The notes beneath the pieces are model-generated. The model saw nothing but the letters and a program-made list of their open reading frames with translations, made no database searches and was not told the origin of the DNA. From contig JAFGHH010000307.1 of NCBI GenBank assembly GCA_016930215.1, positions 1-35,030 on the forward strand: 35,030 nt of DNA, given 5' to 3'. The stretch is from Deltaproteobacteria bacterium. GTDB taxonomy: Bacteria; Myxococcota_A; Polyangia; DRWM01; JAAZOP01. Position numbers and translations under genes: made by a program. Below, one piece after another: positions 25,345 through 32,692 of the stretch. The stretch's first letter is position 1. Each line of letters begins with the position of its first letter.

Positions 25345-26822
25345 GCCTGGGACGCCGGGGGTCGGCGGCGCGGGTCGTCCGCGGCGCGGTCGCGGCCGTC
25401 GTGCTGCCGGCGCTCGCCGCCTGCTGTGCCGGCGCCTGGAGCGGCGTCCCGTGCCTGACCGGGGACGACCCGCGGGCCGCGGATGCGCGGCGGCAATGGA
25501 CGCTGGCCCGGGAGGCCTCCGGCGCCGACCAGATCTGCGCGCTCGAGCAGGTGCCGTCGTTCTTCCACGACTACAGCGACCAGCTCGACGCGCCGACCTG
25601 CGCCCCGGAGTTCGTCGAACGGATGGAGGAGGCGATCTTCGCGGACGAGCCGATCGAGTTCTCGCGGCTGCTCCTGGCCCGCATCCGCGCGGTGGGCGCC
25701 GTCGGCGACACCACCGACGTCATGCCGCAGAAGGCGGCGCTGCTGCTGCGTCTCGTCGAGCTGCCGGACGAGGCGCTGAGCGACTACCGGCCGCTGTCCG
25801 GCGAGCCGGGGCCGCCGCCGGAGAAGGACCTCGTGCGCCGCGTCGCGCTGTTCGAGCTGGCGGGGTCGAACCTGTACCTCAACGTGCCCGAGGCGCGGGC
25901 GTGGCTCGCCGCGCGGGTCGCGGCCCCGCGGGACGACGGCGAGGCGCTGGCGGTGCGCTCCGCCGCCGACCACCTGCTGTCCGACACCCTCTGGGGCCAT
26001 CCGGAACAGGCGATCGACAACGGCGCGTTCGCCGTGCTCCGGGGCTGGATCGACGACGTCCCGCGGCGCTGCGCCGGCGCGTGGGCGCCGGAGTCGTTCG
26101 AGCTGCTGCTGGTGGAGCTCGAGGCGCTCGGACACTACGCGGGCCGGTTCGGCATGTCGGAGGCCGCCCGCGCGGCCCTCGAGGCCGTCCTGGAGCCGCG
26201 GGCCCGCGTGCCGCTCGTCGAGGGCCGTCCGGCGGCGCGGCACGACCTGTACGTCGCCGCGACGCTCGCCCGCTTCGACCTCGACGGATCGCCCGAAGGC
26301 GTGTCGCCGCCCGGCTCCTTCCGCCCGTGGCGCGAGCAGCCGAAGTTCTACGGCATCGATCGGCTCGAGCCCGCGCTGTACGGCGACCGGGGGGTCGACT
26401 GCGGCCCGCGCCCCGAGCGGCCGCGAGGGACGGACGAGCACGCGGCGCCGCTGGCCGCCGGGCTGGCCGGCGACGAGCAGGCCTTCGCGGCCGGCCGCCA
26501 GACGCTCGCGGGGCTGCTCGAGCTGGCCCGGCAGGGCGTCGAGGGTCCGCCGGACACCAACCTGTACGACGTGGTCGCGCGGACCCAGGCGGTCCAGACG
26601 CTCGGTCGCTGGGCCGACGCCTACGGCCTGTCGGCCGAGCAGGACCTGCTGCTGGAGCGGCTGTCGTCGTCGTCCGCGCCCCACGTGATGCCCGCGACGG
26701 TCTTTCAACGCGCCGCCGCGGTCGCGCGGGCGGAACGCGAGCTGGCGGCGGAGGCTGCGGCGCGGGATGCGGAGGCGACCGCCGGCATTCCGATGCCCGG
26801 CTCGGCCGGCACGACTCCCTGA
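25341..26822 (+). CDS. Large lipoprotein of unknown function, coupled to the OmpA-like gene
   Basis: This is a 493-residue protein starting at GTG 25341, which overlaps the stop of the OmpA-like gene (GTGA), so the two are almost certainly co-translated. The leader ends VVLPALAACC, a lipobox with two adjacent Cys. The mature part is Ala/Glu/Leu-rich and mostly helical, with segments such as FVERMEEAIFADEPIEFSRL and DVVARTQAVQTLGRWADAYG that could be HEAT/TPR-like helical repeats. No catalytic motif is recognised. It may act with the Pal-like protein in the cell envelope, which is inference from coupling only. The track start at 24723 belongs to the shadow frame of the upstream gene. Confidence 0.78.
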   Translation: MSLGRRGSAARVVRGAVAAVVLPALAACCAGAWSGVPCLTGDDPRAADARRQWTLAREASGADQICALEQVPSFFHDYSDQLDAPTCAPEFVERMEEAIFADEPIEFSRLLLARIRAVGAVGDTTDVMPQKAALLLRLVELPDEALSDYRPLSGEPGPPPEKDLVRRVALFELAGSNLYLNVPEARAWLAARVAAPRDDGEALAVRSAADHLLSDTLWGHPEQAIDNGAFAVLRGWIDDVPRRCAGAWAPESFELLLVELEALGHYAGRFGMSEAARAALEAVLEPRARVPLVEGRPAARHDLYVAATLARFDLDGSPEGVSPPGSFRPWREQPKFYGIDRLEPALYGDRGVDCGPRPERPRGTDEHAAPLAAGLAGDEQAFAAGRQTLAGLLELARQGVEGPPDTNLYDVVARTQAVQTLGRWADAYGLSAEQDLLLERLSSSSAPHVMPATVFQRAAAVARAERELAAEAAARDAEATAGIPMPGSAGTTP

Positions 26823-26934
26823 CGGCCTTTCGGAGCGCCGGTCGGCCGGGCCGGTCGAGGTGCCGAAGCCCTGCGGCCCTTCTCCCGGCCCGGCGGGCGT
26901 GCTACCGATGCGGGTCGGGGGGCGAGGTCTGCGG

Positions 26935-28185
26935 ATGGACGCCCCGACGCTGCTGTTCGCCTACGGCCTGCTGTGCGCGCTGCTCTCCGTCAACGCGCTC
27001 CGGCCGCTCTACCGCCCCTCGCCGCTCGCCGCATTGAGCTTCTTCCCCGGTTGGCTCGTCGGCGAGCTGGCGCTGCACCACCTGTGGTTCGAGTGCCTGG
27101 TCGGCGCGCTGCTGGTGGGGTGGGGCGCGCTGCGCGGGCCGCTCGGCTGGGCCGGCTTCGGGCTGCTGGGCGTCTCCGAGGTCGTGCTGGTGGTGCTGTG
27201 GACGCGCGGCCGGAGCGCCGGCCCCGCCGTCGAGGCGGCGCTGGCCGCGGCGCTGGGCCCGGCGTGGCGGCGCGGGATCCCGCCGGAGGTCGCGGCGCGG
27301 CTGCCGACGACCGTGGAGCCGGGACGCTGGGTCGTGCCGTTCGCGATGCGGCGGCTCGGGGTCGAGCTGCGACGGAACCTCGAGTTCGCGAAGCTCGAGG
27401 ACGGAACGGTCCTGCGGCTCGACCTGTTCCGTCCGCGGACGCGCAGCGGACCGTGTCCGGTGCTGGTGTTCGTCCACGGCGGCGGCTGGGTCATCGCGCA
27501 CAAGGAGTTCCAGGGGCTGCCGATGCTCTACAACCTGGCGGCGCAGGGGTGGCTCTGCGTGTCGGTCGACTACCGGCTGAGCCCGCGGGCCACCTTCCCC
27601 GACCACCTGATCGACGTCAAGCGTGCGCTGGCCTGGGTGCGCGAGCGGGGCGCCGGGCACGGGGCCGACCCGTCGTTCGTGGTGGTCTGCGGCAACTCCG
27701 CGGGCGGGCACCTGGCGGCGCTGGCGGCGCTGACGCCGAACGACCCGGCGTACCAGCCCGGCTTCGAGTCCGTCGACACCTCGGTCGCCGGCTGCGTCGG
27801 GCTGTACGGGGTCTACGACTTCGTCGACCGCGACCGGCTCTGGCCGCACCGCGACGGGTTGTGGCTGGTGCAGCGGCTGGTGATGAAGACGACGCCGGAG
27901 CGGGACCCCGAGCTGTACGCGCGGGCCTCGCCGCTCGCGCAGGTGCGGGCGGACGCGCCGCCGTTCCTGCTGCTGCACGGGACGCTGGACAGCCTGGCGC
28001 CGGTCGCGGGGGGCCGGGCGTTCGCGAAGGCGCTGCGGGCGGTCTCGCGGAGCCCGGTGGTCTGGGCGGAGATTCCCGGCGGCCAGCACGCGTTCGAGGT
28101 ATTCCACTCGCCGCGCGCCGACCACGCGCTGCTCGGGGTGTTCGGCTTCCTGGCGTGGCTGCGGGGGCGGGTCAGTCGAGCTTGA
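26935..28185 (+). CDS. Alpha/beta-hydrolase esterase with N-terminal membrane domain
   Basis: This is a 416-residue protein. The first 100 or so residues contain three or four hydrophobic helices (LLFAYGLLCALLSV, ALSFFPGWLVGELAL, LGVSEVVLVVLW). A carboxylesterase/HSL-type alpha/beta-hydrolase domain follows. It has the oxyanion motif HGGGW, the nucleophile elbow GNSAGG, the acid in LLLHGTLDSLAP and the His in GGQHAFE. These residues make a complete catalytic set for ester hydrolysis; the natural substrate is unknown. The membrane domain suggests action on lipids. The ATG at 26935 has GAGG 7 bases upstream; 26908 is a possible earlier start. The 3' end overlaps the convergent DGQHR gene by 14 bases. 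Confidence 0.88.
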   Translation: MDAPTLLFAYGLLCALLSVNALRPLYRPSPLAALSFFPGWLVGELALHHLWFECLVGALLVGWGALRGPLGWAGFGLLGVSEVVLVVLWTRGRSAGPAVEAALAAALGPAWRRGIPPEVAARLPTTVEPGRWVVPFAMRRLGVELRRNLEFAKLEDGTVLRLDLFRPRTRSGPCPVLVFVHGGGWVIAHKEFQGLPMLYNLAAQGWLCVSVDYRLSPRATFPDHLIDVKRALAWVRERGAGHGADPSFVVVCGNSAGGHLAALAALTPNDPAYQPGFESVDTSVAGCVGLYGVYDFVDRDRLWPHRDGLWLVQRLVMKTTPERDPELYARASPLAQVRADAPPFLLLHGTLDSLAPVAGGRAFAKALRAVSRSPVVWAEIPGGQHAFEVFHSPRADHALLGVFGFLAWLRGRVSRA

Positions 28186-29293
28186 GGGCGCGGGCGAGGT
28201 AGCGGCGGACCTTGTCGACCCGCTCGACCTGGCCCCGCGCCGCGAACCGCTCGTAGAACCCGTCGCGGCGGAAGTCGTGGACCAGGCCGGCGAGCGGCTC
28301 GAGGCGCCGGACGAGCAGCTCGGCGGGCTCGGCGCGTCCGGCGAGCTCCTTGCCCCAGATCGCGGCGACGTCGCCGGCGAGCCGGACGAGCGCCTTGAGG
28401 ACGACGTCGCGGGTGACCATGTAGCGCTTGTTGTCGCCCCAGGCGTCGTCGGTGTGGCGGCGCACGGCCGCGAACAGGTCGCGCAGGTAGCGGTAGGCGC
28501 GCTCGCGGCTCCAGCCGCGGCCGTCGCGCACGAACGGCTCCATCTCCGGGCGGCGCACCAGCCGGTGGACCTCGGAGAACAGCTGGGCCTGGTTGATCCA
28601 CAGGTCCTGGCGCGAGCGGCCGCCGAGCATGTTGATGTGGTAGCGCAGGGGCGAGTCGCTCTCGGCGTACAGCCGCTTGAGCACGTCCGCCGCGACCTTC
28701 TTCTCCTCGTCGGTGCCGAACTCGATCCGGTCGTAGAGGTCGATCAGGTGCGACTTGTTGATGCGGGTGTGGGTCGAGTTGATGATCACGAACATCTCGG
28801 TCGCGAACTCGGCGGTCTTGCCGTCGAAGATCACGCACGGGATATCGATCCGCTGGTGCGCGTCCGGCTCGGAGAGGTAGAAGTGGAGGCCGGCGAGGCG
28901 GTGCTGGCCGTCGATCACCAGGAAGCGGCCCTTCGGCTCGTCGAGGTCGCCGGTACGATCGTGGCCGCGCAGCGGGTGGAACTCGAGCTCCTCGGTGGTG
29001 AACAGCAGGACCGCGCCGGGGACGAGCGGCTGGCCGGTCTCGTTGCGGAAGAAGTCGCGGATCTGGCGCACCTTGCGGCGGTTCAGGTCGCGTTGGAAGG
29101 CGCCGGTCGAGCGTTCGATGGCGCGGATGAAGCGTTCGACGTCGTCGGGCTCCTTCGCGGTCTCGCCCCCCACCGCCTCGCCCCGCTCGCCGTAGAACCG
29201 CGAGATGAACTGCACCTTCCGCAATACGTCCTCGGCCGGGTAGCTGACGAAGTAGAACTCGGCGTCCTTCTGGCGCATCCGCAGCGCGAGCAT
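28172..29293 (-). CDS. DGQHR-domain protein (DndB-like)
   Basis: This is a 373-residue cytoplasmic protein. The name-giving motif appears as FLVIDGQHRLAGL, followed by IPCVIFDGKTAEFATEMFVIINSTHTRINKSHLIDL, the usual second block of the DGQHR family. An N-terminal block (YFVSYPAEDVLRKVQFISRFYGERG) and a helical C-terminal half with WINQAQLF and WSRERAYRYLRDL complete it. The family includes DndB, the regulator of DNA phosphorothioation, and many orphan members of unknown role near defence or mobile genes. No dndACDE or restriction genes are present here. The ATG at 29293 follows AAAGGAGG, with a rather long spacing of 10 bases. Confidence 0.84.
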   Translation of the reverse strand: MLALRMRQKDAEFYFVSYPAEDVLRKVQFISRFYGERGEAVGGETAKEPDDVERFIRAIERSTGAFQRDLNRRKVRQIRDFFRNETGQPLVPGAVLLFTTEELEFHPLRGHDRTGDLDEPKGRFLVIDGQHRLAGLHFYLSEPDAHQRIDIPCVIFDGKTAEFATEMFVIINSTHTRINKSHLIDLYDRIEFGTDEEKKVAADVLKRLYAESDSPLRYHINMLGGRSRQDLWINQAQLFSEVHRLVRRPEMEPFVRDGRGWSRERAYRYLRDLFAAVRRHTDDAWGDNKRYMVTRDVVLKALVRLAGDVAAIWGKELAGRAEPAELLVRRLEPLAGLVHDFRRDGFYERFAARGQVERVDKVRRYLARALKLD

Positions 29294-29320
29294 GTCGGTC
29301 GGGCCTCCTTTCGCGATGCC

Positions 29321-29349
29321 ATCATCGAGTCCCGGACCGGAATGCGCAA
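29321..29349 (-). promoter_or_regulatory. Weak predicted promoter of the DGQHR gene
   Basis: The minus strand reads TTGCGC, 17 bases, GATGAT. Both boxes are weak (three and four of six matches), but the spacing is ideal and no other candidate is visible in the 108-base gap after ygbA. Confidence 0.3.
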
Positions 29350-29401
29350 GCCCCAACCGGGACGGGCCGGCTCGCCTCGGGCGGTCGGGAGCGGGCGGCC
29401 G

Positions 29402-29833
29402 TCATCCCCGGCCGGACGGCCTGCGGGCGGGCGGCGGACGTCGGCCGTCGAGCAGGTGGCGCAGGGCGAGGACGGGATGGCGCCAGGTGATGCGCGGTCC
29501 GGCGTAGCGCATCACCTCGCGGATCCGCTCGCGCATCGCCGGCCGGAAGCAGTGCACGTTGCACCGGAGGCAGGTCGGCTTGTCGGCGGCGAACGGGCAG
29601 TGGGCGAGGCGCTCCTGCACGTAGCGCCACAGCTCGTCGCACGCCGCGCAGGGGACCCGACCCGGACCATGGTGGTCCCGGCAGTACAGCTCGAGCATCA
29701 GGCGCACGGTGCGCGCCTCCCGGTCGAGCCGCCGGCGGGCGCGGCGGGCGTCGCGGTCGGCGGGCCGCGGCGCGGGCGTGGCGACCGGTGTTTCGCGGTC
29801 CGCGCGGGGCCGGTCCGCGTCGTGGTCGCTCAC
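29402..29833 (-). CDS. ygbA: YgbA family (nitrous oxide-stimulated promoter) Cys-rich protein
   Basis: This is a 143-residue protein. After an Arg/Asp-rich N-terminus of about 40 residues, the sequence follows YgbA closely: MLELYCRDHHG, CAACDELWRYVQERLAHCPF, KPTCLRCNVHCFRP, then MRYAGPRITWRHPVLALRHLLDGRRP. The Cys/His set (CxxC, CPF, CxxCxVHC) looks fit to bind an iron-sulfur cluster or zinc. In enteric bacteria ygbA is induced by nitric oxide through NsrR and is linked to recovery from nitrosative stress. The GTG start overlaps the stop of the upstream serine hydrolase gene as GTGA, so it is translated with it. The long upstream ORF to 31246 is a shadow. Confidence 0.88.
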   Translation of the reverse strand: MSDHDADRPRADRETPVATPAPRPADRDARRARRRLDREARTVRLMLELYCRDHHGPGRVPCAACDELWRYVQERLAHCPFAADKPTCLRCNVHCFRPAMRERIREVMRYAGPRITWRHPVLALRHLLDGRRPPPARRPSGRG

Positions 29834-31104
29834 ACCGGGACCTCGCGCGGGCAGCGGGCGGCGATCACGCGGCTGACGTTGAGCCACCAGATCAGGTCGG
29901 GGTTGATCATCGGCTTGCCGTTGTTGAGCAGCGCCACGGCGATGTCGCGCTCCGGGTCGGCCCACACCAGCAGGTTGGTGAAGCCGATGTGGCCGAAGGC
30001 GCGCGGCGCGCCCGGACCGAACAGGCTGGCCCACTCGTGCCCCAGCATGAACCCCATCCCGTAGCCGAGCGGCAGCCACATCGTGAAGTCGAAGTTGAAG
30101 TGCGACTGCTCGCCGATCGCCCGCCGCACCGTCGGCCGCTCGAAGACGCGGACGCCGTCGAGCTGCCCGCCGCCGAGCAGCAGCTGGAAGAACCGCGAGG
30201 CCTCGTTCGCCGTGCAGTGGATGTTGCCCGACGGCACGACGGCGGTGAGGAACCGCGGGTCGTTCGACAGCCTGACCGTCTCCTCGAGCCCGGCGCCGAG
30301 GGCGCGGCGCAGCAGCCAGGAGACCGGGAAGATCGGCCGCAGGCCGGTGCAGACGTTCTTCGCCGTGCGCGGGAAGTCGGCCGGCGAGACGCCGAACGAC
30401 AGGTTGCGGAACCCCAGCGGCCGCAGCACCTCCCGCTCGAGGAACTCCTTGACCTCGACCCCGGCCACCCGGCGGATCAGCTCGGCCAGGATGTAGCCGC
30501 CGGTCAGCGCGTGGTAGGCCAGCCGGCGCCCCGGCGGCGTGAGCGGCTTGGCGTCGCAAAGCAGCCGGAGGATCCGGTCGGGGTCGGCCAGGATGTCGAG
30601 GTCCAGCTCGACGTCGGGGAGCACCGGGATCCCGGCGGTGTGCGTCAGCACGTGCCGGATCGTGATCCAGTGCTTGCCGTGCCGCCCGAACTCCGGGATG
30701 TAGTCGACGACCGCGTCGTCGACCCGCAGCAGGTTCCGCTCGTTGCACAGGTGGATCAGCATCGAGGTGATCGATTTCGAGGCCGACATCAGGCTGTACA
30801 GCGTGTCCGGCGAGGCGACGAGCTTCGGGGCGTCGGCGGGGAGGTCGGGCTCGTTGCCGACGAGGTGGCCGACCGTGCGGTCGAGCACCACCTTGCCGCG
30901 GCGGCGCAGGCAAAGCGCGATCGAGGGCTGCAGCCCCGTCCGGTAGAAGCGGATCACGGCGTCCCAGATCGCCTCGACGTCGGCCCGCGTCAGCCCGGCC
31001 TCCGCCGGGTCGCACTCCGCCTCGCTGCGGCGCGTGACCTCCTCCGGCGGGTAGACGCGGACGTGGTGGAACGGGTTGCCGGGGAGCGGCTCCGAAGGCG
31101 TCAT
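29830..31104 (-). CDS. Serine hydrolase, beta-lactamase class C / EstB type
   Basis: This is a 424-residue protein without an obvious signal peptide. It has the beta-lactamase/penicillin-binding fold motifs: nucleophile SxxK in LMSASKSITSML, the second motif as YHALTGGY (Ala replaces the usual Asn of YxN), and HIGFTN in place of KTG. Supporting blocks are ITIRHVLTHTAGIP and GYGMGFMLG. Such proteins are usually esterases or D-aminopeptidases rather than resistance enzymes. The ATG at 31104 lacks a good Shine-Dalgarno. A possible promoter ends 7 bases before it, so the transcript may be leaderless. It is translationally coupled to ygbA. Confidence 0.87.
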   Translation of the reverse strand: MTPSEPLPGNPFHHVRVYPPEEVTRRSEAECDPAEAGLTRADVEAIWDAVIRFYRTGLQPSIALCLRRRGKVVLDRTVGHLVGNEPDLPADAPKLVASPDTLYSLMSASKSITSMLIHLCNERNLLRVDDAVVDYIPEFGRHGKHWITIRHVLTHTAGIPVLPDVELDLDILADPDRILRLLCDAKPLTPPGRRLAYHALTGGYILAELIRRVAGVEVKEFLEREVLRPLGFRNLSFGVSPADFPRTAKNVCTGLRPIFPVSWLLRRALGAGLEETVRLSNDPRFLTAVVPSGNIHCTANEASRFFQLLLGGGQLDGVRVFERPTVRRAIGEQSHFNFDFTMWLPLGYGMGFMLGHEWASLFGPGAPRAFGHIGFTNLLVWADPERDIAVALLNNGKPMINPDLIWWLNVSRVIAARCPREVPV

Positions 31105-31111
31105 CCGGCCG

Positions 31112-31141
31112 ATGGTGCCCGGGAACGGGCCCGCGGTGCAA
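31112..31141 (-). promoter_or_regulatory. Weak predicted promoter of the serine hydrolase-ygbA operon (leaderless?)
   Basis: The minus strand reads TTGCAC, 18 bases, CACCAT, then 7 bases to the ATG at 31104. The match is weak, but the geometry is the same as at the MBL-fold gene. Confidence 0.3.
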
Positions 31142-31215
31142 CGCCCGCGAATGTGCGCTAGGCTCCGGCCCACCGGGCACCGGGGGATGCGGGCCGGCCT
31201 GCGGGAGGCGGAGCG

Positions 31216-32559
31216 ATGAGACGGACGCTGTGGGCCCTGACGGCACTGCTGCTGGCCGGGACGACGACGGCGGGCTGCGGGGACGACGACACCTCGAGCA
31301 CGGACGACGGCGGCCTCGACGTGGACGGCGCGGACGCGGATGCGGACGCGGATGCGGATGCGGATGCGGATGCGGATGCGGATGCGGATGCGGACGCGGA
31401 TGCGGATGCGGACGCGGACGCGGATGCGGACGCGGATGCGGATGCGGATGCGGACGGCGGGCACCTCTGCCCGCGCGATCCGGCGCCGGCGGACCGTGAG
31501 CGGTACGTGGTGGTCTCGCGGCCGTACGACGCGGACGGGGTCGGGGCGTCGACCTACGAGGTGCTGACGCTGGGGACGGACGGGACGCTGGCGCGCGACG
31601 GGGCGACGTTCGAGATGGGGCGTAGCGTGATGGGGGAGATCGCGTTCACGCCGGACGGCGAGCTGGGGTTCGTGGCGCAGGAGGACGGGACGGTGGGCGT
31701 GTTCCGGCTCGACGGGGCGGGGACGCCGGAGGTGCTCGAGGCGGGGTTGTCGGGGGCGTTCTACGCCGCGTCGGTGGTGATCGACCCGCAGGGCGACGTG
31801 GTCTACGTGCTGGACAGCGAGTGGCGGCGTGCGGACGGTGGCGGCGGGATCTACGCGTTGCGGATCGGTTGCGACGACTCGCTGGTCGACTCCGGGATGG
31901 TGGCGCCGGCCAAGTTGCCGTACACGATGGACTTCGTGCCGGGGCGGCCGGACCGTGCGGTGGTGTCGGCGAAGGACATCCTCGAAGTGACGACGGGGCC
32001 GGACGTGCACCTGCTCGACTGGGGCACGCCGCCGGCGGTCCTGGCGCGGGCCGACGCGTTCGCCGACGACGAGCAGATCGTCTCGGCGGCGGCGGTGACG
32101 TTCGACGGGCGGTACGCGCTGGTGGCCGACAACGCGGCCTACTCGGGGCTCCCGAACCGGATCGCGGTCGTGGCGTTGGACGGGGACGCGCTGCGGACGG
32201 TGGGGATGCTGGCGCCGTTCGACGACCCGGTGGCGCTCGTCGCCTCGCCGTTCGACGATGCGGTGCTGGTGGCGCTGGGGTTCGGCGACGCGCTGGAGTG
32301 GCTGGGCTACGACCCGGCGGACGCGGTGGAGCCGTTCGTGGAGATGGGGCCGCCGGCGTACGTGGGGGGCGGTCCGCAGCTTCCCTCGGCGGCGGTGCAG
32401 GTGGAGCGTGGGGCGCTGGCGGGGCTGGTGCTGGTGGCGGAGGTCTCGGGGATCCGGCGCGTGCGGTTCGACGGTGCCGGCGGGGTCACGGACCTGGGGC
32501 GGACCGACTTCGGTTCGGGGCTGCAGAACATCGTGGGGACGATCGGAGTGCAGCCGTGA
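31216..32559 (+). CDS. Propeller-like lipoprotein with (Ala-Asp)21 linker
   Basis: This is a 447-residue protein. The leader ends TTTAGC (Cys21), followed by DDDTSSTDDGG and an uninterrupted run of 21 Ala-Asp dipeptides. The folded part of about 365 residues begins near HLCPRDP. It shows repeated blade-like segments with beta-propeller character: EIAFTPDGELGFVAQEDGTVGVFRL, VVIDPQGDVVYVLDS, VTFDGRYALVADNA and NRIAVVAL. It lacks enough motif to name a function. The run would form a long, negatively charged spacer holding the domain away from the membrane. The ATG at 31216 follows GGAGGCGGAGCG. Similar acidic linkers occur in the lipoproteins at 18606 and 23689. Confidence 0.85.
   Translation: MRRTLWALTALLLAGTTTAGCGDDDTSSTDDGGLDVDGADADADADADADADADADADADADADADADADADADADADADGGHLCPRDPAPADRERYVVVSRPYDADGVGASTYEVLTLGTDGTLARDGATFEMGRSVMGEIAFTPDGELGFVAQEDGTVGVFRLDGAGTPEVLEAGLSGAFYAASVVIDPQGDVVYVLDSEWRRADGGGGIYALRIGCDDSLVDSGMVAPAKLPYTMDFVPGRPDRAVVSAKDILEVTTGPDVHLLDWGTPPAVLARADAFADDEQIVSAAAVTFDGRYALVADNAAYSGLPNRIAVVALDGDALRTVGMLAPFDDPVALVASPFDDAVLVALGFGDALEWLGYDPADAVEPFVEMGPPAYVGGGPQLPSAAVQVERGALAGLVLVAEVSGIRRVRFDGAGGVTDLGRTDFGSGLQNIVGTIGVQP
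31330..31455. repeat. Hexanucleotide minisatellite GCGGA(T/C) x21 inside a gene
   Basis: There are 21 in-frame copies of GCGGAT or GCGGAC, encoding Ala-Asp. Copy-number change by slippage would lengthen or shorten the linker without shifting the frame. Confidence 0.95.
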
Positions 32560-32574
32560 CGGCGGCCCGGTGGG

Positions 32575-32603
32575 TTGCCGTCGGGGCCGGAAGACGGTAA
32601 GGT
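32575..32603 (+). promoter_or_regulatory. Predicted promoter of the 345-residue lipoprotein gene
   Basis: The sequence is TTGCCG, 17 bases, TAAGGT (four and three of six matches). The leader of about 83 bases contains a GC hairpin, CGCGCCG-TG-CGGCGCG (32654-32669), and GGGAGGG before the ATG. Confidence 0.35.
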
Positions 32604-32692
32604 CGCGGCGTTCGTTCGGGCGGGGTCCGGGTCCCGGCGTGGTGTTCCGGGAGCGCGCCGTGCGGCGCGTCGTGGACCTCCGGGAGGGCGCG

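Noticed and set aside
28172-29293. Full DNA phosphorothioation (Dnd) system
   Set aside because: No dndA, dndC, dndD, dndE or restriction genes are present; only a DGQHR-domain protein is seen.
29830-31104. Antibiotic-resistance beta-lactamase
   Set aside because: It has no signal peptide, lacks the Asn of the YxN motif and has HIGFTN instead of KTG; EstB-type esterase or peptidase is more likely.
31330-31455. Possible CRISPR array or structured RNA repeat
   Set aside because: The 6-base unit has no spacers and is fully in frame inside a lipoprotein gene, so it is a coding minisatellite.
32654-32669. Terminator hairpin CGCGCCG-TG-CGGCGCG
   Set aside because: The loop of two bases is too short, no T-run follows, and it sits within the leader of the next gene downstream of its predicted promoter.
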